DNA of 7,864 bases from a bacterium UBA1790 (GTDB lineage Bacteria > Bacteroidota > Bacteroidia > Bacteroidales > Muribaculaceae), in NCBI GenBank assembly GCA_002314465.1, contig DCGA01000085.1, forward strand, positions 1,253-9,116. The letters are read 5' to 3'. Shown one piece after another: positions 1 to 6,915 of this stretch (its first letter is position 1; each line of letters starts with the position of its first letter). Below the pieces are notes generated by a model. The model made no database searches. It had not been told where the DNA came from and saw only the letters and a list, made by a program, of their open reading frames with translations. The position numbers were made by a program, and so were the translations under genes.

Positions 1-1036
1 GGTTGATTTCAATACTATATTGTATTATTTTGGAAGACATGTCGTCAGATGTGAACATACCGTTAAGGTTACAGCCCACACCCACGTTCACGGTGCTGCG
101 CTTAGACGATGGCTGTAGCATAGACTTGAACTCGACCTTGCCCGAGATATTATTGCTGGTGAAGTCGTTATTGAAAACCTGCATTCCGGGAACATACTTG
201 TATCTTGAGCCCGGATTATATTGATATTGCGCTTCGGTTATAAACGAGGAGTTACCGAAACGGTGAGTGTAGTTGAGCAATGTATGCAGGTTGAGTGCTT
301 TGTTTTTAACCTCGTTCATCATGCTCGCAACGAAGTCGGGGGTATTGGTCTCCTTCTCGTAGGTGTAGGTCTCCGAGACATTGAACTTTATCGTGTTGTT
401 CTTGTTGGGTTCATACATCATGTACAGTCGCGCCACCTGTGAGCGGTATCGGTAATTAATGTCATTGCGAGAGTTGCTGATGAATTCTCCCTCAGGGCTA
501 TATGTGATGTTTTCGCTTGTTGAGGGACGGTTGTAAATGTCGCTCATCAAGACGCCACGCACCATGAAACTATTGTTGCGGTGCCCCAGAATGAGTTGCG
601 GTGCAATATTGGTCGGATGTGAGGCAATGAGTCCGGCGCTGCCCCACAGGTTATCCCCGTCCTTGCCGTGCGAGCGCAGCACAATGTTTATGGAGCCGCC
701 CACACCGTTCTTGTTGTAGCTCAAGAGAGGAGATTCGTTAACCTCAATCTTCTCGATATCGTCTATCATGAGTTGGTTTAGCGCCACGTCGCCGGCTTGG
801 TTAACGGTCATTCCCTCCACCTGTATCTCATAGTTTGAAAGGAAAGAGCCGCCGGGGCGTTGCAGCAACTCGGGAAGCATTGTAAGCATGGAGTAGGCAC
901 TGGTGTTGCCCGGCATGTTAAGCGAATCGGTAATGATAGTTTTCTTGTCAAGGTTTACAAGAATCGCTTGCCCTGCCATGCTTGCTGGCAGCATCATGAG
1001 GGCTATCGTCGCGCATATCGAGATAATATTTTTCAT
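1..1036 (-). CDS. Outer-membrane beta-barrel / TonB-dependent-receptor-like protein, 3' end outside window
   Basis: An uninterrupted minus-strand reading frame runs from an ATG at 1036 to the window edge (about 345 codons, no stop), so the N-terminus is complete and the C-terminus missing. Residues 1-24 form a Sec signal peptide (MKN, hydrophobic core IISICATIALMMLPASMA, likely cut after A21 or A24). Residues ~40-121 read as a TonB-receptor plug: a 'SMLTMLPELLQRPGG' helix, then 'YEIQVEGMTVNQ', 'LMIDDIEKIEVNESPLLSY' and 'GVGGSINIVLRS', matching the usual pattern of a plug ending in IEKIEV...P...Y...G.GG.INIV. After that come alternating aromatic/polar stretches expected of outer-membrane beta-strands. 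The N-terminal carboxypeptidase-like domain common in Bacteroidota receptors of this kind is absent; the plug starts almost directly after the signal peptide. Substrate and true TonB dependence cannot be read from this part. It lies on the same strand as the efflux operon, but the hairpin and its own promoter suggest separate transcription. The family call is fairly sure, the role is not. Confidence 0.82.
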   Translation of the reverse strand, partial: MKNIISICATIALMMLPASMAGQAILVNLDKKTIITDSLNMPGNTSAYSMLTMLPELLQRPGGSFLSNYEIQVEGMTVNQAGDVALNQLMIDDIEKIEVNESPLLSYNKNGVGGSINIVLRSHGKDGDNLWGSAGLIASHPTNIAPQLILGHRNNSFMVRGVLMSDIYNRPSTSENITYSPEGEFISNSRNDINYRYRSQVARLYMMYEPNKNNTIKFNVSETYTYEKETNTPDFVASMMNEVKNKALNLHTLLNYTHRFGNSSFITEAQYQYNPGSRYKYVPGMQVFNNDFTSNNISGKVEFKSMLQPSSKRSTVNVGVGCNLNGMFTSDDMSSKIIQYSIEIN

Positions 1037-1066
1037 TATGATGTTTGTTTTTGGCATATAATAGGA

Positions 1067-1098
1067 CAAAGGTACACCTTTTTTAGTATATAAGCAAA
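1067..1098 (-). promoter_or_regulatory. Bacteroidota-type promoter (-33/-7) of the outer-membrane barrel gene
   Basis: On the minus strand TTTG (1098-1095) is followed after exactly 20 bases by TACCTTTG (1074-1067). This matches the Bacteroides primary-sigma consensus TTTG / TAnnTTTG with its usual ~19-21 base spacing. The -7 element lies 30 bases upstream of the ATG at 1036, implying a short leader of roughly 25 bases. No strong Shine-Dalgarno is seen in that leader, which is A/T-rich as is normal for the phylum. The motif match is direct; that it is active is inference. Confidence 0.75.
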
Positions 1099-1168
1099 AC
1101 TAAGACATATTTTTGTCGATACACCCCCTCCTGCAAGTAAATGCTCAATTAAAAAGAACCATATAACA

Positions 1169-1219
1169 GCATAAAGCCGTTTGGCTACCTTTGCGGTAGT
1201 AAAACGGCTTTCTTTATGC
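1169..1219 (-). terminator. Long hairpin after the efflux operon, probable terminator
   Basis: A strong inverted repeat begins 15 bases past the stop of the outer-membrane channel gene. On the plus strand AAAGCCGTTT (1173-1182) pairs with AAACGGCTTT (1202-1211), CTACC (1185-1189) pairs with GGTAG (1195-1199), and the loop is TTTGC. GCAT (1169-1172) and ATGC (1216-1219) can extend the base of the stem around a 4-base CTTT bulge. Read in the operon's direction the 3' arm ends GGCTTTATGC, so the U-tract is short; the stem itself is long and GC-rich in the middle. Location and stem favour a terminator or 3'-end stabiliser of the efflux mRNA. A regulatory palindrome is the alternative, since the upper stem contains TACCTTTG on the plus strand. 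Confidence 0.6.
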
Positions 1220-1234
1220 ATATGAAAAAGGTAT

Positions 1235-2524
1235 TTATCTTTTGCTTCCCTCGCTTTTCTGCTTGTATGCTTGTAACTTTATATTGTAAGTAGCGATGGA
1301 CGATGATAGCTGGTCGTGCGCTTTCCTGTTGAGGGTTTCGGCATCGAGAAGGTCTGTGATGGTTACTGTGCCCGAGCGGTATCGGTCAGTATACATGCGC
1401 AGGTTCTCTTCGGCCTCTTCTACGCTTGCCTTGGCTATGGCTATTTGTTCGTGTGCCTCACTGAGGTCGTTATACGACGACATGATGTCGATGTGCAGAT
1501 TCTCGCGAGCGTCGAGCACTTGGTTTTCGGCTTCTCGCAGTTTGATTTCCATGCGACGTATTGCGTGTTTCCCGGTCCACCACGATGAGATGGGGATGGA
1601 GACTGTGCCTAAAAAGACGCCATTGGTTATGTTTGTTTTCGTCATGGCTTTTACGTTGTCACTCAATCCACCCAACCCGACGTTTGTTCCCATAACGCCG
1701 ATGCCAACGGTGGGAAGGTTCTTTCCTTTTTCCATCTTCACCATGAGTCGCTGGGCTTCGGTTGCTTTGTTGGCAAGAGCCAGTTCGCTTCGCCTTTCTA
1801 CAGCCTCGGCCACATTGACCAAGGGGGGTAGTGTCTGTTCGTCGTTTTCATCAGGCACGTAAATGTTCAGTCCAGGCTTTCCCACTTGTTGTGCCAGCAG
1901 CATGGTGAGGGTTTTGTCGGCATTCTCGAGTTTGAGCCTGTTGGCTTTGAGCTCGTTTTCACGCAGTTTCACCTGGAGCATTGCATTGGGTGTAGTTACC
2001 CCGGCATTCACTAAGTTTTGAACCTGTTCTCTCACTGCAGCAATCTGTCTTTCGGCTGCTGCTATTGTGTTGAGGTTATAACGTATAATGCATATCTGCC
2101 AGTAGTTCTCGGTAATCTTGTCACGAATGTCCTTTTCCTTGAGTTCCAGTTGCAGACGGCATATGTCTTCTTGAACCTCGGCAAGTTTGTTGGCGGTGAC
2201 GATTTGTCCTCCGGCATACACGGGTTGCATTACCGACACAGTGGCGCCATACCCCCGGTTCAGTTCTGAGAGTCCCAGAGCATCGCTCTTGAGTATCTTG
2301 TCGAAGGTTTGGAATGCCGTTATGTTGGCCTTGACCTCGGGGTAATACTTTGTGTGGGCTTCCTTCCTTTGGTGTGTGGCCGCCTCAATCTCAAGTGCGG
2401 CGTTCTGCAGCGTGCGGTTATATACGAGCGCCGAGTCGATGCAATCATTCACGGTGTATTGCTTCTGTGCGTCGACACTGTGTGCCATCATGCAGAGTGC
2501 CATTATTATAATAGTTCTTTTCAT
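1235..2524 (-). CDS. TolC-family outer-membrane efflux channel
   Basis: The 429-residue protein is the outer-membrane exit duct of the tripartite efflux pump; trimers of this family form a barrel in the outer membrane and a long alpha-helical tunnel in the periplasm. Residues 1-19 are a Sec signal peptide ending VDA, with mature Q20. There is no lipobox, so unlike OprM-type channels it is not lipid-anchored. Two outer-membrane efflux (OEP) repeats are visible. The first spans ~25-215, with 'YYPEVKANITAF' and a first barrel segment ending 'VMQPVYAGGQ' at ~98-107. The second spans ~235-425, with 'NLPTVGIGVMG' at ~269, 'GTVSIPISSWWTGK' at ~306, and the family signature 'YRSGTVTITDLLDAETL' at ~382-398. 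Long heptad-rich helices lie at ~110-215 and ~320-420. It is the last gene of the operon, 31 bases after the pump stop, and its start has no clear Shine-Dalgarno. Length and motifs are normal for the family. Confidence 0.93.
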   Translation of the reverse strand: MKRTIIIMALCMMAHSVDAQKQYTVNDCIDSALVYNRTLQNAALEIEAATHQRKEAHTKYYPEVKANITAFQTFDKILKSDALGLSELNRGYGATVSVMQPVYAGGQIVTANKLAEVQEDICRLQLELKEKDIRDKITENYWQICIIRYNLNTIAAAERQIAAVREQVQNLVNAGVTTPNAMLQVKLRENELKANRLKLENADKTLTMLLAQQVGKPGLNIYVPDENDEQTLPPLVNVAEAVERRSELALANKATEAQRLMVKMEKGKNLPTVGIGVMGTNVGLGGLSDNVKAMTKTNITNGVFLGTVSIPISSWWTGKHAIRRMEIKLREAENQVLDARENLHIDIMSSYNDLSEAHEQIAIAKASVEEAEENLRMYTDRYRSGTVTITDLLDAETLNRKAHDQLSSSIATYNIKLQAYKQKSEGSKR

Positions 2525-2555
2525 TTCTAAATAGGAGTTTTATATTCGTTATTTC

Positions 2556-5500
2556 TTACATGTATTCACTGGGCATGTCGGGATCTTCATGTGCTTTCTC
2601 CCTCATCACGACAGAGTAGGCAACGGGCATGACGGTGAGGATTGCAATCATGGTAATCATTGTGCCGAAGCAAATCACGATACCCATGGGCATCCACAGG
2701 CTGCTCTGCGATATTATCATGGGGATTACTCCCATCGAGGCGGCAGCCGAGGTCAGGAAGATGGGGCGCATGCGGCGCTTTGCCGATAGTTTGATCGCTT
2801 CGCCTGAAGGGAGGTTTTCTTGTGTCACCAGTTCATGGGCATAGTCAAACATGATGATGCCATTGCGCACCAGGATACCCATGAGTGCCACCACGCCCAG
2901 CACGCAAGTCATACCGAATTCCTTCTGGAAGAGCAGCAGTCCCGTTGCTGTGCCAAGGAGGCAGAGCGTGAGACTTGCCATCATGAGACTTGCCAGTTTT
3001 ATTTTCTTGAAGTGGAAAACTAATATCATGAATATAACGAGGATTGCGATAACCAGAGCACCAAATATTAATGGCGCTTTCTCGTTGGTATTCTCTACCT
3101 CTCCGCCATAACCGATGCTTACGCCATCGGGCAGGGATAGTTTTACTACCTGCTCCTGTATGCGGTGGTTTGCCTCCAAGGGGTTGACACCACGCTTCAG
3201 GTCGGCCATTACGGTGAGTGTACGTATTCCGTTGCGGCGTTGTAATTTGCCATCGGTCCACATTGGTTTCACCTGGGCTACCTGACGTAGCGGGACACTG
3301 CTTAACCCACCCATCACTGGTAGTTTCTCATCGTCCAATCCCGAGAGTGTCGCCGAGTCGGCATGGGCGGTACGCACAACGATGGGTATTTCATAATCAC
3401 CGTTCCACTGGCTGCCCAGAGTGATTCCTTGGCTATACCGCATGGCAAGGTTGGACTCCACGGCAAGATTACTGATGCCCAATCGTGATGCTTCGTCTTC
3501 GTTGAGCACTACATTAAGTGCGGGCAGAGGTTCGGCGAAGTCGGTTCGCGGGATAATACAGTTCTCGTCGCTGCGCAGGATATTGAGCACCGAGTCGCCC
3601 AGAGCCTTGAGTTCGGCGTAGTTCTGACCGCTGATGCGTACTTCGACCGGGGTTGCGGCTTCACTGTACCCCAGTTCCTTGAATTTCACTATTGCGCCTG
3701 CAAAGGCAGTAGTGTAGCGTGGTGTGTACTCGTCAAGGATTTCTTGCGTCTGCTTGTCTCCGGTAGTGTTGACAATAAACTGTGCATAGTCGGTGCCTCC
3801 CATCTGTGGAGCGTAGGTCAGCGTGAATCGGGGCGATGATGTGCCCTTAAATGCAGCAATACTAACCACTCGCTTGTCTTTCTTCAGAATATTGGAAAGG
3901 CTGTCGGCAACCTCGCTGGTGCGTTCCAGCGATGTGCCCGTGGGCATGTATATCTCTACAGCAAACTGGTTGCGCTGTGCCCAGGGCATGAGGTTCTGCG
4001 GGATGAAACTAAGTAGGACGATTCCCGCAACCACCGTACCGGCTCCTATGCCTAATACCGTGCGTTTGTGCTCGAAGCACCAGTCCACAACACTGTCATA
4101 CCTGTGCTGAATCTTGTCTAAGAAAGACGGTTTATCTTTCTCTGCATCATTGCTGCTGAGTGGTTTTTTGATAAATTTGTATTGCAGGTATGGCACAACG
4201 AGTTCGGCAACAAGCAGCGACACCATCAGTATGGCCGATACCGACCACGGGAACGAGAGGACGAAGTCGTGCATCTGCCCTGTCATTGTGATGAGGAACG
4301 GGAAGAATGTGATGCTGATGGCAAGCGTTGCCGAGAGAATTGACTTGAAGAATTCGGTTGCGCTGTCTATCGAGGCCTGCCAACGAGGTTGTCCGTCGGC
4401 AATACGCTCAAGATAACTGTCGATGATTACAATTGAGTTGTCCACAATCATGCCCAGCGTCACGACCAGGGCGGCGAGGGTAACGGTGTTAAGTTCGAGG
4501 TCCATCAGCGAGAACAACCCTAATGAGATGAAAATGCTTATGGGTATTGTAGATGCCGATACCAGCGCCACACGCATGGGCATGAGTAGCATCACCACCA
4601 CTATCACCGCCACAATGGCGATAATGAGTTCGCGGAGGAAGTTGTTGACCGAGTCGCCCACCACTTTACTCTGGTCGGTTATGGTGAATGTGCTCACTTC
4701 CTTGGGCAATGTCTTTTCAAAGTCGTTGAGCGTGGACTTTACCTCTTTGCCCATTGCCACGATGTCCTTGCCCTTCTTCATCTCGATAGACAGAAGCAGG
4801 CACTTCTTCCCGTTGTTCTCTATGCGGGAATCGGCTTTTGGATACTCTTGGCGTACATCGGCTATGTCTTGCAGTCTCACTACATTGCCATCGGGTGTAC
4901 TCATCACAATCATGTTCTTCACGTCTTGCAGCGAGTTCATGGAGCGCTGCACATAGATGGGCACATCGTTATGTCCGGTCTTCACTTTGCCACCTGTTGT
5001 GGTGAACCCCTTGGTGAATAGTTGGAGCGAAAGTGTCTGTTCGGTGAGTCCGTAGTGGCTCATGCGGTCGGCATCGAGAACTACGCTTATCTGCTCGTTC
5101 TGCATGCCGCTCACGGTCATACGGCCCACCGATTCAATTGTACGCAGCCGGTCTTTCAACTGGTCCATGTAGTCATTGAGTTCGCGGTAGGTCTTGTCCT
5201 CGCTCTCAAGTGTGATGAGCAATGCCGAGGCATCACCAAAGTCATCATTGACGATGACGGCCGCTACACCGCTCGGAAGACTACTCTTGAACGTGTTTAT
5301 TCCGTGTTTGAACTTAGCCCAGAATGCTTCCTTGTCGTTCAACTCGTCATTGAGCTGCACTTTTATCATCACCAGTCCGTCCTGACAGGTGGTGGTGGTC
5401 TTGCGCTTGTTCACGTCGTTATAAGAGAATATGTAATCCTCAAGGGGCTTTGCCACCTCGTTCTCGACCTGTTGGGCCGAAGCACCCGGATAGGCTGCCA

Positions 5501-5672
5501 CGACTACGCCTTGGCGTATGGTGAACTCGGGGAACTCGTTCTTCTTCATGTTCTGCATTCCGAATATGCCGAACACCATCAGCATACCCACCACCATGAG
5601 CACGATGTTGTGGTTGCGCATTGCCCACTCCACGATGCCGGTCTTCTTCGATTTCTTTGTCTTCTTGATCAT
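2556..5672 (-). CDS. RND-family efflux pump, inner-membrane permease (HAE1/AcrB-like)
   Basis: The 1038-residue protein is a full-length resistance-nodulation-division transporter that uses proton influx to expel compounds from the periplasm or inner-membrane leaflet. The fold is visible as two pseudo-repeats: TM1 (~22-40), periplasmic porter domain (~45-340), TM2-TM6 (~346-497), TM7 (~538-556), second porter domain (~560-865), TM8-TM12 (~867-1020). Motifs include 'AAYPGASAQQVENEVAKPLE' at ~59-78, 'GDYEIPIVVR' at ~758-767 and 'RRMRPIFLTSAAASMGVIPM' at ~966-985. The proton-relay site in TM4 reads GMIVDNSIVIID, so D411 matches AcrB Asp407 while the Asp408 position is N412. The TM10 lysine (AcrB Lys940) is R935 in LVRNGIIMF. 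Variants of this kind occur in RND subgroups and need not inactivate. It sits between adaptor and channel genes in one operon. Substrates cannot be told; an AcrB-like hydrophobic-compound pump is favoured over a metal (CzcA-like) pump. Confidence 0.95.
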   Translation of the reverse strand: MIKKTKKSKKTGIVEWAMRNHNIVLMVVGMLMVFGIFGMQNMKKNEFPEFTIRQGVVVAAYPGASAQQVENEVAKPLEDYIFSYNDVNKRKTTTTCQDGLVMIKVQLNDELNDKEAFWAKFKHGINTFKSSLPSGVAAVIVNDDFGDASALLITLESEDKTYRELNDYMDQLKDRLRTIESVGRMTVSGMQNEQISVVLDADRMSHYGLTEQTLSLQLFTKGFTTTGGKVKTGHNDVPIYVQRSMNSLQDVKNMIVMSTPDGNVVRLQDIADVRQEYPKADSRIENNGKKCLLLSIEMKKGKDIVAMGKEVKSTLNDFEKTLPKEVSTFTITDQSKVVGDSVNNFLRELIIAIVAVIVVVMLLMPMRVALVSASTIPISIFISLGLFSLMDLELNTVTLAALVVTLGMIVDNSIVIIDSYLERIADGQPRWQASIDSATEFFKSILSATLAISITFFPFLITMTGQMHDFVLSFPWSVSAILMVSLLVAELVVPYLQYKFIKKPLSSNDAEKDKPSFLDKIQHRYDSVVDWCFEHKRTVLGIGAGTVVAGIVLLSFIPQNLMPWAQRNQFAVEIYMPTGTSLERTSEVADSLSNILKKDKRVVSIAAFKGTSSPRFTLTYAPQMGGTDYAQFIVNTTGDKQTQEILDEYTPRYTTAFAGAIVKFKELGYSEAATPVEVRISGQNYAELKALGDSVLNILRSDENCIIPRTDFAEPLPALNVVLNEDEASRLGISNLAVESNLAMRYSQGITLGSQWNGDYEIPIVVRTAHADSATLSGLDDEKLPVMGGLSSVPLRQVAQVKPMWTDGKLQRRNGIRTLTVMADLKRGVNPLEANHRIQEQVVKLSLPDGVSIGYGGEVENTNEKAPLIFGALVIAILVIFMILVFHFKKIKLASLMMASLTLCLLGTATGLLLFQKEFGMTCVLGVVALMGILVRNGIIMFDYAHELVTQENLPSGEAIKLSAKRRMRPIFLTSAAASMGVIPMIISQSSLWMPMGIVICFGTMITMIAILTVMPVAYSVVMREKAHEDPDMPSEYM

Positions 5673-5679
5673 GTTCTTT

Positions 5680-5685
5680 CTCCTT
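5680..5685 (-). promoter_or_regulatory. Strong Shine-Dalgarno of the RND pump gene
   Basis: On the minus strand AAGGAG (5685-5680) lies 7 bases before the pump ATG (5672-5670), inside the 16-base gap after the adaptor stop. It supports M-I-K-K as the true start. No comparably clear site precedes the other genes in the window. Confidence 0.65.
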
Positions 5686-5688
5686 AGT

Positions 5689-6729
5689 TCATTTTACGAT
5701 AGACAGCGATGTGCCTTCGCTCACCTTCTGCATCCCTTCTACAATCACGTTGTCGCCCTGCTTGAGCCCGTCGGTAATGGTGACACCGGTCGATGTGACC
5801 GTTCCTACTGTGACAAACTGCTTCTTGGCTTTGCCGTTATGGTTGAGCCATACGTAATAGAAATTCTTGTCGCTCAGTTGTACTGCATCTATGGGCAGTG
5901 ACATCACTGGTTGGGCCATTCCCTTGCCGCTTATCACGGCCTCGCATATCATGCCGGGCATGAGTTGATGGTCGGGATTGTTGATTGTAGCCTTGATGTC
6001 GTAGGTGCGCGACAGGGCATTGGCGGTTACATTCTTCTCGGTTACCACACCCTTGTACATTCGGTTGTCAAGTGCCTGTACTGTTACAGTCACCTCATTG
6101 CCGTTGGCTATGGCGCTTATCTCGCTTTCGGGAATGGAAATGTTGACCTTTACCTTGTTTATCTCTACAATCTTCATCACTGTTATTCCCGGCATCACGT
6201 TCTGCCCGGGTTCCAGGTTCTTGTCGCTTATGATACCGCTTGCCGGTGCGACAAGGCGGGTGTCGGAGAGGGCATGACGAGCCATTTGCTCGCTGCTCCG
6301 TGCCTGCTCCAGTCTGCTCTGCACCTCCACCCACTGCATTTCCGATATGGAATTGGTGTCGTGCAGCTGCTTCATCCTCTTATAGGCATCCTCTGCCTGG
6401 CTCAGTATGCTGTGAGCGGCATTGTAGGCGTTAAGCAGTGTGGTGTTGTCGATGGTGGCAATCAACTGCCCCCTGTGTACCGCTTGGCCGTTCTTCACCA
6501 GCACTTGCTTAACCGTGCCTGCATTGGCAAAACTAACCGAGGTGCCTGTGTTTTCCTCGATAGTGCCCGAGTACTTTGTCCCGGCATCGTTAATTGTATT
6601 CTCCACGGTAACGGTCTTTACTTTAACTGCCTCGGAGGTTCTGATTTCCTTACTTTCTCCAGTACAGCCGGCAAGTGTTATTGCAACCAGGCCGACTGCC
6701 ATTAACCTAAACATTGTTCTTTTCTTCAT
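5689..6729 (-). CDS. Periplasmic adaptor (membrane fusion) lipoprotein of RND efflux pump
   Basis: The 346-residue adaptor links the RND pump to the TolC-like channel. The N-terminus is a lipoprotein signal peptide (MKKRTMFRLM, hydrophobic core, lipobox LAGC with the lipidated cysteine at C22), so the mature protein should be membrane-anchored and periplasmic. Domains in order: first half of the lipoyl/barrel-sandwich domain ~68-95 ('AGTVKQVLVKNGQAVHRGQLIATID'-like, with the usual V..G..V..GQ.LA..D pattern), helical hairpin ~96-157 that should contact the channel, second lipoyl half ~158-190 ('LVAPASGIISDKNLEPGQNV'), beta-barrel ~191-270 including 'NPDHQLMPGM', and a C-terminal membrane-proximal domain ~272-346. 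The short hairpin and overall length are normal for Bacteroidota AcrA-like adaptors. It is the first gene of the operon, 16 bases ahead of the pump. The ATG at 6729 is preferred because it gives a complete signal peptide; M6 would be an alternative start. Confidence 0.94.
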   Translation of the reverse strand: MKKRTMFRLMAVGLVAITLAGCTGESKEIRTSEAVKVKTVTVENTINDAGTKYSGTIEENTGTSVSFANAGTVKQVLVKNGQAVHRGQLIATIDNTTLLNAYNAAHSILSQAEDAYKRMKQLHDTNSISEMQWVEVQSRLEQARSSEQMARHALSDTRLVAPASGIISDKNLEPGQNVMPGITVMKIVEINKVKVNISIPESEISAIANGNEVTVTVQALDNRMYKGVVTEKNVTANALSRTYDIKATINNPDHQLMPGMICEAVISGKGMAQPVMSLPIDAVQLSDKNFYYVWLNHNGKAKKQFVTVGTVTSTGVTITDGLKQGDNVIVEGMQKVSEGTSLSIVK

Positions 6730-6759
6730 CTTATGTTCCGTTTTTAATTAAGTAGGCTG

Positions 6760-6767
6760 CAAAATTA
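6760..6767 (-). promoter_or_regulatory. -7 element of the efflux operon promoter
   Basis: On the minus strand TAATTTTG (6767-6760) fits the Bacteroides -7 consensus TAnnTTTG. It predicts a transcript start around 6754 and a ~25-base leader before the adaptor ATG. At the expected -33 distance there is no TTTG; the nearest partial match is ATTG (6794-6791), with a 23-base spacer that is too long. A weak -33 is typical of activator-dependent promoters, here perhaps driven from the palindrome 36 bases upstream. Confidence 0.55.
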
Positions 6768-6803
6768 AGGCCTTGATGTGACATTAATGACAATATTATC
6801 TCC

Positions 6804-6851
6804 TATTTATTGTTCTATTTTACCTGTAAAGGTGTAATAGAACAATAAATA
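6804..6851. promoter_or_regulatory. 48-base palindromic operator between efflux operon and AraC gene
   Basis: Arm TATTTATTGTTCTATT (6804-6819) is the exact reverse complement of AATAGAACAATAAATA (6836-6851). The 16-base centre continues the symmetry with ACCT (6822-6825) against AGGT (6830-6833). Overall 21 of 24 base pairs match about a dyad between 6827 and 6828. Both divergent promoters lie just outside, 36 bases from each edge. It is neither positioned nor shaped as a terminator: it is AT-rich, lies between two divergent 5' ends and has no U-tract context. The simplest reading is a binding site for a dimeric regulator controlling both transcripts, most likely the neighbouring AraC protein. 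The palindrome is seen directly; the identity of the binder is inference. Confidence 0.75.
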
Positions 6852-6887
6852 AGTGGCATAAAACATACTTGTTTTGGATGTTTTGTG

Positions 6888-6895
6888 TAATTTTG
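6888..6895 (+). promoter_or_regulatory. -7 element of the AraC regulator promoter
   Basis: TAATTTTG on the plus strand matches TAnnTTTG and is identical to the -7 of the opposing efflux operon. It predicts a transcript start near 6902 and a leader of about 13 bases. No TTTG is found 19-21 bases upstream (the place reads CATA), so the -33 is poor. The TTTG and CTTG copies at 6868-6876 are too close to serve. Confidence 0.5.
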
Positions 6896-6906
6896 TTGAA
6901 AAAAAC

Positions 6907-6915
6907 AGAACAATA
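6907..6915 (+). repeat. Partial third copy of the palindrome half-site at the AraC start codon
   Basis: AGAACAATA (6907-6915) repeats 9 bases of the right palindrome arm (6839-6847) in the same orientation and ends on the A of the AraC ATG. Near the predicted start of transcription it could be an autoregulatory half-site. It is short, and the A-rich context makes chance plausible. Confidence 0.3.

Noticed and set aside
1036..1221. Minus-strand 61-codon frame between the channel and barrel genes
   Set aside because: It starts inside the terminator hairpin and runs through the barrel gene's promoter, with no start signal; no protein features are convincing.
1222..1293. Plus-strand short frame beginning MKKVFIFCF, resembling a signal peptide
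   Set aside because: It is only 23 codons and antisense to the channel gene end, and the -7-like motif before it lacks a -33 partner. The resemblance to a signal peptide is probably chance.
1296..1862. Plus-strand 188-codon open frame
   Set aside because: It is antisense to the TolC-like channel gene, Ser/Arg/Met-rich and without motifs.
5022..5687. Plus-strand 221-codon open frame rich in His and Val
   Set aside because: It lies wholly antisense to the RND pump N-terminal part, has no recognisable domain or promoter, and its composition is that of a shadow frame.
5911..6705. Plus-strand 264-codon open frame
   Set aside because: It is antisense to the clearly identified adaptor gene; its Cys/His/Tyr-rich sequence has no domain and is best explained by codon bias of the real gene.
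6804..6851. Invertible promoter flanked by inverted repeats, as known in Bacteroides
   Set aside because: The segment between the arms is only 16 bases and contains no promoter; both -7 elements lie outside, so inversion would not switch expression. No recombinase gene is nearby.
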